Below are positions 22,001-31,200 of a stretch of DNA of 64,000 nucleotides, piece by piece. A program made the translations under genes and the position numbers. A model generated the notes under the pieces. It did no database searches. It was not told where the DNA came from and was given only the letters and a program-made list of their open reading frames with translations. The stretch lies in contig OZ037768.1 in the NCBI GenBank assembly GCA_964035545.1, positions 8,237,241 through 8,301,240 of the forward strand, written 5' to 3'. Numbering within the stretch: the stretch's first letter is position 1; every line of letters starts with the position of its first letter. The stretch is from Bugula neritina (lineage: Eukaryota; Bryozoa; Gymnolaemata; Cheilostomatida; Bugulidae).

Positions 22001-25000
22001 CTAGTAGTTCTAATTTGAATAATAACTTTGCTAACGTTGCTGAAGTTAGAACTAAATCTGATAGAGTAGGTACTAGAAGGTCATCTCATTATGATAATGA
22101 TAGACATGAAGGTAGATCTAGTTCTAGAGATAATAGTCGAGATTATTCTCGCCACAAATCTCCAGACTATAGGAGTAGACATAGAGATAGCAGTAATAGT
22201 AGTAGTAGCAGTTCAGACAGTTTATGTTATGTTTGTCATAAACCTGAGCATGTTGCTAGGAATTGTCCGAAAATAAGATGTTATGCATGTGGAAAACATG
22301 CCCACATAGCAAGAGACTGTAGAATGCGTAGGTCTCACAAGGACAAAGATTACTCTAGTAGAAGTAACTATAGAAGTCAAAGGAGTAGTAGCTCAGATAG
22401 AGAATGGTCAGTGGATAGTAAAGATAGTTCTTCTTGGAGATCACCTAAAACCAGAGCTGTCAGCTCTAGTAAGGTTAGATTTATTGATAGTGAACCATAC
22501 GATAGAGCTGAAACATGGAAACAGAATCTTAGTGTTAATGATAGAAATATTGAGTTTGTTTTAGATACTGGTGCAGATGTGTCTACAATTACTGAAGACA
22601 CAAGTAAAACATTAGCACTTAAGCTTCACGGAAGTGATAGAGTTTTGAAGAGTGCGACAACTCCCAGCTCTCAGTGTTAGGCAAAGCTGAAGTTGTTTTA
22701 GGAAGCAAGTTTAAGAAAACAGTAACTAACCTGTATGTTATTAAAGGTTCTAAGTCTAATATACTAGGTTTGAGGGAATTGAAGAACCATAGTCTGTTAA
22801 CTGTAGTTAGCACTGAGGCTCAGTTGGTTTCTTGGAGAAATACATTGAAGTAGCAGTAGTGACTTCTAGCACTTAGTTATAGCTAGGGAAATTACCAGTG
22901 GGCGACCTAGGTCAAACACCTGGTAAAGCGGATGCGCAGGAAGTCCACCTTGGTGGCACAGTATTAGCCCACCCTGGTGGTGCTAAAGATGATCACTTCG
23001 GTGATCAAGTTCACGACCACTCTGGTGGTCAGGTTATTGTCCACTCCGGTGGTCAGGCTAAAGTCCACTTTGGTGGCAATTTTGGGAACCACTTTGGTGG
23101 TAAACCAGACTGTGTACTGTACATAGAGGTTGGTATTTCGTGTTATCAGGCTAATTGGTATTTTGGTGTTACTGCTCAGCCTGACAAACCACTCAGTTCC
23201 ATGCATTACTTTATACTACTAAATTCCTCAAAGGGGAGCATGGAATATTATGTACTCAATTCCATGTTTTGCTTTCTATTAAATCCCCAAAAGGGGAGCA
23301 TGGAATATTAAGTGGTTCATCTCTATAAAAGGGAGGGCATGGAATATAATGCGGTTTATAGTCTTTAGCAGATAAGCTACAAGCTAACCTGAGGTGATTG
23401 GCTAACTGCCTTACAAGCATTCGGATTTCCTACCAGCTTGTACGGCTTGGATATTGGCTATTGTGAGAGTGAAAGTAAAAGTAAAGACTGCACGAGGGGA
23501 CTCTTAAACTGACTGTCGAGTAAGTAGGACCTTATATCTCACAAATGTTGATTGAAATTATAGAAACATTGTGCATTGAATTAGAAATGAAGGAATATAA
23601 CTCTCACATACTCTGTTCTCCTTAAAGCTCCCAACATATTTATGATTTGCATGTACTAGTTCCCCGGCACCCTCCATGCGACCTTCCTTCCACGTCCCCA
23701 CATATTTTGATCCAGTTTCTGCCCAGTAGTAAGTTCCCTGGCCATGCCTGACATGGTTCTGCCATTCTCCTTCATAGTAATCTCCGTTAATATATGAGTA
23801 CTTGCCAAACCCACAACGCTGATCATCAACCCAACTACCTGTAGTCGTTGAATTATATAACAATAATATGCTTGATCATGCCCCAACAAACAGTAAACTG
23901 ATAGCAAAACAAACATAGTTTGCAGTGTATAAGCTAGTTGCAACAACTTAAGTGTTTTACGTCATATTACCAAAGTGAAGAACACAAAGTTATACGAGTA
24001 AGTTGAAGGCATGGCTTGTTATTATTTACCTTCGTATTTTGAGCCATCGGGGTAAATAAACATTCCCTGACCATGTTTTTTATTTTTAGCATACTCTCCT
24101 ATATATCTAGCTCCAGCTCCTTGCTTAAATCTGTAAAAATTTAACAAATATATTAACAAAACTTAGCAACTAAGACTAAAGGTTTTACAATTTCTAACTA
24201 ATTCTATTTTGATTATCTTATATAAATAAATATAATTTAACATTTACTACACCTGTAAGTCCCATGCCCGTGTCTTTTTCCAGAATCATACTGTCCTTCG
24301 TAAGTATCACCATTTGGGAGAGTTGCTTTACCTTGTCCATGTCGTTCTTCTTTGTCATTCCTTTCACCTTCATATTCCTAAAAACCATACAAGTTGTGCG
24401 CATTCACCATTGAAGAACAGTTTTAAAATTAAAAAAAATGTTTTTAGACACTATATTATCTGGCATATATAAAATAACATGTGTTTAATAGACAAGGTGG
24501 TATATATATAGTTACAATTTTTTATTTGTAGTGTTTTGGTTTTGGTTCATATTTTTAATTTATTTTTGGCTATTGCTGAGAATAAGAAGTTGAACTGCCA
24601 TTGCCAAAAGCCATGATAAAAGCTGCACAACAAGGTGCGCCATATTAGTATATGACAAACATATTATGTTTATTAAATTTATGCACTCAAACTAATCACT
24701 AAATCTAATGAGTTTTATTAATGACTTGTAACAATAAAGCTATATTAACATTGTCATAGTATTATATATAATATGTTTTTAAAAAATGGTACAATTGTAA
24801 TGCTTGTAAAAATATATTTAATATTATTTGCATTAGTATTATTAATATTATTAGCAATGCTAATAGTCGTACTAAAACGAAAAATAATGATAGTAATACT
24901 AATACTAATAGCTTGATATAAAATTCTTAAATAATAAATTCATAATAAGTGAAAAACGTGTATATCATTTATGACTATGGGAATTAAAACAATTGACTAG

Positions 25001-25080
25001 ATTAAAATTGCTATTTCAATACTTACACCTAAATATGGTCCTTGATCTTCTTCTTCGTAATCAGATCCAACATCAGACAT
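19009..25080 (-). CDS. RSPH1: RSPH1, radial spoke head MORN-repeat protein, 6 exons
   Basis: Exons in transcript order: 25080-25027, 24377-24253, 24130-24030, 23838-23612, 20581-20350, 19253-19009; total 327 aa (human about 309). An acidic N-terminus ([12 protein letters not shown]) is followed by six MORN repeats ([89 protein letters not shown]). Then comes the RSPH1 signature [14 protein letters not shown] and [11 protein letters not shown], and a long Glu/Ala/Pro-rich tail. Known role: RSPH1 is part of the radial-spoke head of motile cilia and flagella; loss in humans gives primary ciliary dyskinesia. The exon 1 donor GGT|GTAAGT was chosen because it keeps phase 0. Intron 4 is 3030 bp, of which an LTR element makes up 2858 bp. 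Confidence 0.93.
19935..20250. repeat. Imperfect direct duplication in RSPH1 intron 5
   Basis: Two diverged copies, about 160 bp apart, sharing GTTTTGTATTTGAG, a TCAGTTAATT or TTAGTTAATT block and GCATAATAT. Probably an old tandem duplication of intronic DNA. Confidence 0.55.
20290..20340. repeat. (CAACTAG)n heptamer array
   Basis: Seven copies of the 7-bp unit CAACTAG, ending within a few bases of the RSPH1 exon 5 donor (GTAAGA on the minus strand, at 20349-20344). Confidence 0.95.
20684..20885 (+). repeat. 5' LTR
   Basis: 202 bp, TGGAATATAATGCGG...ATATCTCA. By eye it is base-for-base identical to 23340-23541. A TATA-like TTATAG lies near its start and CTTATATC near its end; I cannot fix the U3/R/U5 borders. 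Confidence 0.97.
20886..20900 (+). other. Primer-binding site of the LTR element
   Basis: TGGCGCAGTCAGCAG follows the 5' LTR directly. The TGG start, complementary to a tRNA CCA end, is the normal form of a primer-binding site. I cannot name the tRNA with confidence. Confidence 0.65.
20917..21119 (+). repeat. Purine-rich leader repeats of the LTR element
   Basis: Direct repeats built from AGTGGAGAAGAA, AATAAAGAGTGGAGCAGAAT and CAAATAGTGGAGTTCGGAGA, with two near-perfect copies of a roughly 60-bp unit plus partial ones. They sit in the untranslated leader between the primer-binding site and gag. Confidence 0.9.
21376..22680 (+). CDS. gag: Gag with two CCHC zinc knuckles and protease motif (LTR element)
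   Basis: One open frame of 434 aa from ATG 21376. It encodes the structural polyprotein of a retrotransposon. The N-terminal two thirds is a capsid-like helical region. An Arg/Ser-rich stretch (about 235-283) follows, then two CX2CX4HX4C zinc knuckles at about residues 284-297 ([14 protein letters not shown]) and 302-315 ([14 protein letters not shown]). Another Ser/Arg-rich stretch leads to the aspartic protease motif DTGA at about 397-400. The frame ends at 22680, partway through the protease. Protease-like sequence continues one base back (the -1 frame) from about 22659 to a stop at 22851-22853. This could be a mutation or a recoding site; I see no classical slippery heptamer. No polymerase follows. 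Confidence 0.9.
   Translation: MATNTRFTDLNRFPKLVLSSDNQSDGFKKWLVKYNLSVRLATLEMGTEMLSSIAVNRFRGEAKFLALLNAIGDEGIDVLQSLGFDLERNDDNAHNDALNLLKGHYEKTENVHVAWVKAATLSQTCGEDELEYLLRVEKHSRNLGFVEGANVEDLRQRFAISMAVVGLRDEYLRRQLMLNENITWKALSDILKTRNIARESAAMVSEVRSSSSNLNNNFANVAEVRTKSDRVGTRRSSHYDNDRHEGRSSSRDNSRDYSRHKSPDYRSRHRDSSNSSSSSSDSLCYVCHKPEHVARNCPKIRCYACGKHAHIARDCRMRRSHKDKDYSSRSNYRSQRSSSSDREWSVDSKDSSSWRSPKTRAVSSSKVRFIDSEPYDRAETWKQNLSVNDRNIEFVLDTGADVSTITEDTSKTLALKLHGSDRVLKSATTPSSQC
22659..22853 (+). pseudogene. C-terminal protease remnant in the -1 frame
   Basis: Open in the -1 frame relative to gag up to the TAG at 22851-22853. The residue pattern, including LGKAEVVLG and YVIKG..SNILG, resembles the second half of a retropepsin, with an ILG motif in the place of the conserved fold-closing LLG or IIG. 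It has no start of its own, so it is either reached by frameshifting or dead. Confidence 0.6.
22945..23100 (+). repeat. 24-bp x 7 tandem array with hairpin core (LTR element)
   Basis: Seven copies at exact 24-bp spacing; the CCAC arm starts at 22945, 22969, 22993, 23017, 23041, 23065 and 23089. Each copy has an inverted repeat CCAC-NNNG-GTGG with a four-base loop: CTTG, CCTG, TTCG, TCTG, TCCG, TTTG, TTTG. Copy 3 has TCAC/GTGA, a paired C-G to T-A change, inside a longer GATCAC/GTGATC stem. Copy 4 has the six-base stem GACCAC/GTGGTC. As codons the units give an H-x-G-G octapeptide repeat in an open frame. Whether it acts as RNA structure, protein or a binding array is unknown. Confidence 0.92.
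23220..23339 (+). repeat. Repeated polypurine-tract/LTR-edge motif
   Basis: AAGGGGAGCATGGAATATTA occurs at 23231-23250 and at 23291-23310, exactly 60 bp apart. The true polypurine tract, AAAAGGGAGGGCA (23327-23339), leads into the 3' LTR start TGGAATATAA. The two inner copies mimic the tract plus the first bases of the LTR. Confidence 0.85.
23340..23541 (+). repeat. 3' LTR
   Basis: 202 bp, identical by eye to the 5' LTR at 20684-20885. Followed directly by the CAAAT target duplication at 23542-23546. Confidence 0.97.
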
Positions 25081-26157
25081 TTTGTGACTTTTTCTTAACA
25101 GTTCTGCTAGTACTTTTTACTCTATCTTACACAGCAAGTCAAACCTGCGTTGTTTGAAAAACTATAGCAACAGTTGCTACGGTTAAAAGTAAAGCGTTTG
25201 TGCATTGGCCACAAAACAACGAATCAAAAAGTTGGAATTAACATAATGGAATCGCTAAAAAAGGTTACGCGCTGCGTAGTGTGGACTTCCCAAACCCATA
25301 AAGCGCAAAAAATAAGTAAGCTAAAAAGTTTCCAAAATTACTTAGAAATTGCCTCTTACGTAACTACACCACTAAATTACAAGGCTAAATTACAAAATTA
25401 ACGCGGACTTGACCATGGTGTAATACTAATATTAATAGTACTAGTAGTGGGCATGATTTGAGTTAATTATTAATATTAATTTGCTTTAACCTACACGCTA
25501 CGCCTCTGCGGCATCAGTATCAACATCTACTAAGACTAAGTTAAAGTAGCATGAATACTAGTACTACCACGTCTACTGTACCAGTACTAGTATTTGAACT
25601 AAAGTTTAAATTTAATTTTCCGATTTGACTCAGGCTGTAGATATAGTCTGGCAAAAAATAATCACATTGATATATATAATCACGATTATTTATGATTTAT
25701 CATAATGATAATGATAATCATAATGATAATCCTATCAGTATTACTATCAGTGACAGTATTGTATTTGCTATTAACGATAATTCTTTCACAAGAATAGGAT
25801 AATCTTAACGTGAAATGAAACTTAAACTTGCAACTAGCACCCATTGCCATTGTGATTGTCGCATGGCCAAATCAGGGACCATTTTGAATAAAATTTCTTT
25901 TGAGTTTCAGTTTGAGTTTGCTTGCGGTGAAATTCACTTTGTAATTGTTAATTGAACCTTTAGTTTGACTGTCAGTATCAAATAACCAATAGCACTATTC
26001 TAATTTACTATCAGTATCAGATTTAGTCTCCTACTCTTACAGTAACACTAACTTTAAGACTCTTAGTCTTTGTGATTCTCATACTCGTACTGTAAGTGTA
26101 TAACTATATCAGTATCACTATCAGTCTCAAACTAAGTAATCGTAGAAATAGGTGTCT

Positions 26158-26382
26158 GGTTAAAGTGGCACAGGTAATAAAGGTACAAATGGAAAAGTAG
26201 GTAAAAATGGTACATTTTCAATGTGGTGGTCTGGGGTGGGGAATTGAGTGTTTAGGATGGGGGTTTGAGGTTGGCGTTTGAAGGTTGAGAGTTTGAGTTT
26301 TGAGTTTAGAAAATTTAACATCAACGAGCCATTTTTTCTTACTTTTTCGTTTGTGCCATTATTACCTGTGTCATTTTTACCC
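26158..26382. mobile_element. MITE-like element with about 50-bp terminal inverted repeats
   Basis: The left arm from about 26158 (GGCACAGGTAATAAAGGTAC) matches the reverse complement of the right arm ending about 26382 (GACACAGGTAATAATGGCAC) over roughly 49 bp at about 80 percent. The interior, about 120 bp, is G-rich. I could not fix a target duplication. No coding capacity. Confidence 0.5.
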
Positions 26383-27284
26383 GTGCCATTTTTACTTGAA
26401 ATTGTAAAAATAGGAGTGTTAGTATTACAGTCAGTGTCACTATCAGTATGAGTATCAGTATCACAGTCGCCTAATCTTATAGTTATTCACTATAAATTAT
26501 TGCTGTTGCACAGTATGAATATGAATTATGATATCAGAATTAAAATATCAATTTCTATTGACTATCAGTATGATATTGGAGTTTAAGTATAACACTTTTA
26601 CAGTGTATTACTATAATATGAGTACCACTATCATAATAATAACAATGTTCACCTGGAATTAGTGAATCACCTTCACTGAAATCAATGACACTCATACTAA
26701 TACAGATACTTATAGTGAAGGTAATACTAATTGTTCATCAGACTATCAGCATCATTCAATTCCTCAAAGTGGAGCTCAATATCAATATTATCAATATACA
26801 TTTGCACTGATGACCAACACCCACATTTAATTTTAGTTATAGAATTCCATGGCACTGAAAATATATATTAAAATAAATTTCTTAGACTATAAATATCAGT
26901 ATGTGCTTTGACTATTACTATGCCCATGGCTATTTCTATTCAATTTCATATATAAATGTGAAATTTATCACTTATAATTATAGTCTCAACATTGCAATGA
27001 TGATAATATTTACAACATACACACTGCCGACACTGGTAATTGTGATAATGACTATTATTGCCATTAAAATTTCAATTATCATTATGGTTTTAATCGTCAC
27101 TATTAATATTACTATTAATAACTTCACTATTAGTATTTAAATCATTGAAAATAGAAGAATAAGAAAAAGAATTTTAAATACCTATTTTGCTCATTATTAC
27201 TATTATATTTTAATAATAATAGTTATAATATTAGTATTAGTAGTAGTAGTAGGTAAATAAATATTATAGAACATTACTGATGGT

Positions 27285-28061
27285 TTAAAGGATTGCTCTA
27301 TCTTGTCTAATAAATGGCCATTTAGGTTAAACACACCTAATATTGTGTTTTTCTAAGCATGCATTGACAAAAAGCATTTGACCAAAGGTAGAAAAAGTTA
27401 GTTGAAGTTGAGGGTGTATATTGGTAACAGCCAAAACGCCGATTTTGAAATGAGCTGGGAAATGTGACGTAACAGCGCCAGCATTCCTGCTGGTCACGTG
27501 ACTATACAAATGAATAACTATAGAAATATGACTGTGAGATGTGATCTTTCAGCTCGTAATTTGTATATTTATAGAAGTGCAAATGTGAATTATCTCAATC
27601 TATAGTTTTTTGACATTTTAAATAACATGTATGTGATAACATTAGGCCATATTTTGCTTGTAAACATTAGAAAAAAGCATTGCAAAAACATGCATTCTTT
27701 AGGATGAATGCCTGCGATCGATCTAAACTAGGTCAGATTGTGCAATGTTACGGGCACACCAAAGCTGACCTATATAGCGCACTGTAACTGCTTGAGCGTT
27801 ATTGGTTGATGTTGTGCTCAGCAACCTTGAATACTAGCGTTATAGTTAGCACGTGCAGCATAGTTACTGGCGTTCACACGTCACGTATTAGGCTATTCTT
27901 TTTCATGGCTGAAAATTTTACCTCCCTCAAAATTGGAATTTTGAAAAGCTGTTTTCTAGGCACATATCCCTTTGCAAAGTCACAATTGTTTCCATACACA
28001 TTAGATTATAGTTCATAATTATCATGTGATTGTAATAAACTACGATTGAGCAATCCTTTAA
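27285..28061. mobile_element. Non-coding element with TTAA target sites (piggyBac-type MITE candidate)
   Basis: AGGATTGCTCTATC at 27289 is matched by the reverse complement AGGATTGCTCAATC ending at 28057. Both ends are bordered by TTAA (27285-27288 and 28058-28061), the target duplication used by piggyBac transposases. The interior is about 740 bp without a credible ORF. Confidence 0.45.
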
Positions 28062-28225
28062 GTTACAGTCTAGTCATATTTTTAAGAATAATATACTTAT
28101 TTTTAGGTTTGAATACTCCATGCCTAGACTTGCTATAATTTTAGGGCTGGCTCTAACTGGTCAAGCATAATATATACAATCTGGTTTAGGTATTTAAGAA
28201 TATACGGTGAAAAAGCAGTCCGAAA

Positions 28226-31200
28226 ATGAAAAAGACTACAATTCGGCAAAAGGTGAGAAAGAAGGAGAAAAAGCAGAAAGAAGAAAGGGAACTAGTAGAG
28301 AATCGTTTAGCTAAGTAAGCATTTAAAGAATAATTGGTGGTTATAAAATTGAATATTAATATATTTGAATAATTTTTGGTGATTACTACAGCTCCAACCT
28401 AAAGTTGTTTTACATGATTATGCATGATTTTAATTTAGCTATGATTAGAGCAACTCTAGTTGCTTAACTATGGTTTTTTTTTATTTTAGCTTTGCTCAAC
28501 CTCATCTACCGTTTCATTTTTATAACGGATTTGACTTTTCCCCGGAAATACGTATTCACCACCGTAAAGGCTCTTTTCACGACCCATCACACAGGAGATT
28601 CATGCGAGAGAAGTACTATGATCGACCTTACATACGTCATCATTACGGGGACTTCCCGGATTTCATGAGTGACGAAGATGACGATGACCAACCTCCTATG
28701 ACCGAAGAACTCCGCCTTCTTATGTCTCAAGTCTCAGATGATCAGCAGTATTACGGTATGAGTTTATTACCAGCATCTTGGCTATGGGGTTATATACAGA
28801 GTATATAGTGCAGAATACATGTGTAATTATATATAATTTATACTCTGTATTACAATTACAGAAGGTATGACGTTATTGTGGTCAGTGTGGATATTTTATC
28901 ATACAATATGTAAATAATGTAGCAGGTTTAGTCAATATTCTTATCTCATTTATATATTTACTTAATTATAAGGAATTTCCTAAAGCCGTTAGCACCAGCC
29001 TTCAACTCTTTAAAAACTCAAGTGAAACTGTGAATGTTTTTTCCACACTTAATTATAATACTGGATTTGAATAAACTGAACTTTTTTGAGTGTTTGGTGC
29101 ATGCAATTATAATATTTTCGCAATGATAAATTGTAGGTTGTAAGGGCTTCTTTATCAGTATACTAGTCTTAGCACTTGTGTGCTTCAGTGCTTTGCTCTA
29201 TCATGAAGTATACCTACACATCTCTAACCTACTTCCTGGAAAATTAGTTTTCACGGATTTTAATTTTGAGCGATATCAAGTTTGAACTGATTAAACATCA
29301 TTTTATTACTCAAACCTTTTAGTGTATGATGTGTACAACTACCAGACTAAACTAAACATTAATCCAAAAATGAAGTTAGACACTGAGAACACTCTGCGTA
29401 TTGGAGTTATTGCACCCATGATTTTTGCTTCAAGACAACAAAATGACGATATACTTCAGTGGGCACAGAAAGTGGCGTTGCTACCACCCAAGTGGTATGT
29501 ATATGTGCTAATCTTTTATTGGCTTATATTGTGTTGGTATTTGTTCCTTTCTCAATTTTAAAGGAATATATCCGCCTGTTTTTTCAAAAAAAGATGTGAT
29601 AGAAGGTTCTAAAAGATTATTTCCTTATCATAATTTGTTTCAAAAACTTTTTAGCTTAGTGCACTAAAGTTTCTCAATGTAATATGCTTGAAGTCAACAT
29701 GAATACACTTTTGCTAGTGATATTATGGATACATGAACTATGAATCGGCATTCATCGTGACTCATACTATCATTTATAATGTGATTTTATAATAGTTACA
29801 TTAAAATTGTCATGAAATATTCATCAGCATTCTGCAATTTATATCCAAATAAGAATAATAGAAGTATGGTTAGTCATCTGATGCATATTCATTGCCAAGT
29901 TTTTAAACTCATGAATCGTAAATTAAAGATTTAAAAATCCTTATCAGTTGTATGGAGCATATATCTTCTTAGCTCCATTTATGTAGTTTATTATATTTTT
30001 ATTTGTTATCTTTTTAAATGCTAGGGACTCTAAAGATGTGATTCAGAGCCAACTAACAGAGCACATGATTGCCTGTGTGCAGATAACTGACACCTTTGTA
30101 CAGTATTTACTCCGAGTAAGTCTACTGGTAGTTGTTCATTATCCTATATTATAGTCCCAGAGTAGGGTACTATCCTATATAGTCCCAGAGTAGGGTACTA
30201 TCCTATATATTCCCAGAGTAGGGTACTATCCTATATATTCCCAGAGTAGGGTACTATCCTATATATTCTCAGAGTAGGGTACTATCCTATGTAGTCTCAG
30301 GGTAGGGTACTATCCTATATAGTCTCAGGGTAGGGTACTATCCTATATATTCCCAGGGTAGGGTACTATCCTATATATTCCCAGTGTAGGGTACTTTCCT
30401 ATATAGTGTCAGAGTAGGGTATTGTTCTATGTATTCCCAGAGTAGAGTATTGTCCTATGTATTCCCAGGGTAGGGTATTACCCTATATATTCCCAGAGTA
30501 TGGTACTATCCTATGTAGTATTTAAGTACAGAAAGCGAACATGACTTTTAATGTTGACTGAAAATATTTAATTTCAACATGGATATGCATTACTTTGCAA
30601 TACAAGATAGTCATGTAAAACTACATGATGTTACATATTTTACTAAGGAATGGGTCTGTGTTTTGGTATGCCTAACACAACCATTATAATGATACTCTTT
30701 ATAATTATAATTCATTCAGGTTGCTACACCATTGAGCTGGTAATTAGATAGGCATTACGTAAAAATAATATTGCTATGTATTACAAACAATAGGGCCATA
30801 GTGAAGGTTCAATGGTTATTAGAATGTTGGGGATGTATAATTACAGAGCAGATTTATAGAAATATTGAAGAAACACATAGTAAACTAAATTCAGTTGTCT
30901 ATAGTAATAGAGTACATCAAATTTAATAGTTTAGCTCAATAGTTAAATAGTGTGCATCCTAGTCTACAAACTACAAATCAACCACCTAATGCATACATGC
31001 GATTCCCCTGTAGTCCTAAAATCTATACATATCGCCACTGAAAGTTGTTACTATACAGTCAAGTAGGATAGATTGTGTACAAGTGGGTATCTGGTAATGT
31101 AGCATTTATTATCTAGCTTCCATCTAGCTTGTGGTCTCAAAGAATGTAAACATCTTCTGGTTGTCATGCAACAATGGTAACAATTTTTGATAACTGATGT

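Larger units (their letters stand above)
20684..23541 (+). mobile_element. Non-autonomous LTR retrotransposon in RSPH1 intron 4
   Basis: Two identical 202-bp LTRs starting TG and ending CA (20684-20885 and 23340-23541). They are flanked by the 5-bp target duplication CAAAT (20679-20683 and 23542-23546). Internal 2454 bp: primer-binding-like TGGCGCAGTCAGCAG right after the 5' LTR, purine-rich leader repeats, a Gag ORF with two zinc knuckles and a protease motif, a 24-bp x 7 palindromic array, and a polypurine tract (AAAAGGGAGGGCA) right before the 3' LTR. I see no reverse transcriptase, RNase H, integrase or env. It lies antisense to RSPH1. LTR identity implies recent insertion. The Gag-protease layout suits the Ty3/gypsy order, but without RT the assignment is tentative. 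Confidence 0.95.
25081..28225. other. Head-to-head intergenic region RSPH1/TTC3
   Basis: About 3.1 kb between two divergent start codons. It holds no supported exon. It contains low-complexity stretches of ATCAGTATCA type (about 25700-26150 and 26400-26780) and TAATA-type DNA (about 26900-27250), plus two inverted-repeat elements listed separately. Promoters of both genes must lie here; none is recognisable by motif. Confidence 0.6.

Noticed and set aside
22898-23311. 137-aa open frame after gag with H-x-G-G repeats
   Set aside because: Its length is explained by a 24-bp tandem repeat (multiple of three). It starts with GTG and resembles no retroelement protein. Kept as a repeat, not a CDS.
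25174-25401. 75-aa open frame upstream of RSPH1
   Set aside because: No domain and no splice partners; lies in the divergent promoter region.
26901-27140. 79-aa open frame
   Set aside because: Same low-complexity AT-rich origin; no homology recognised.
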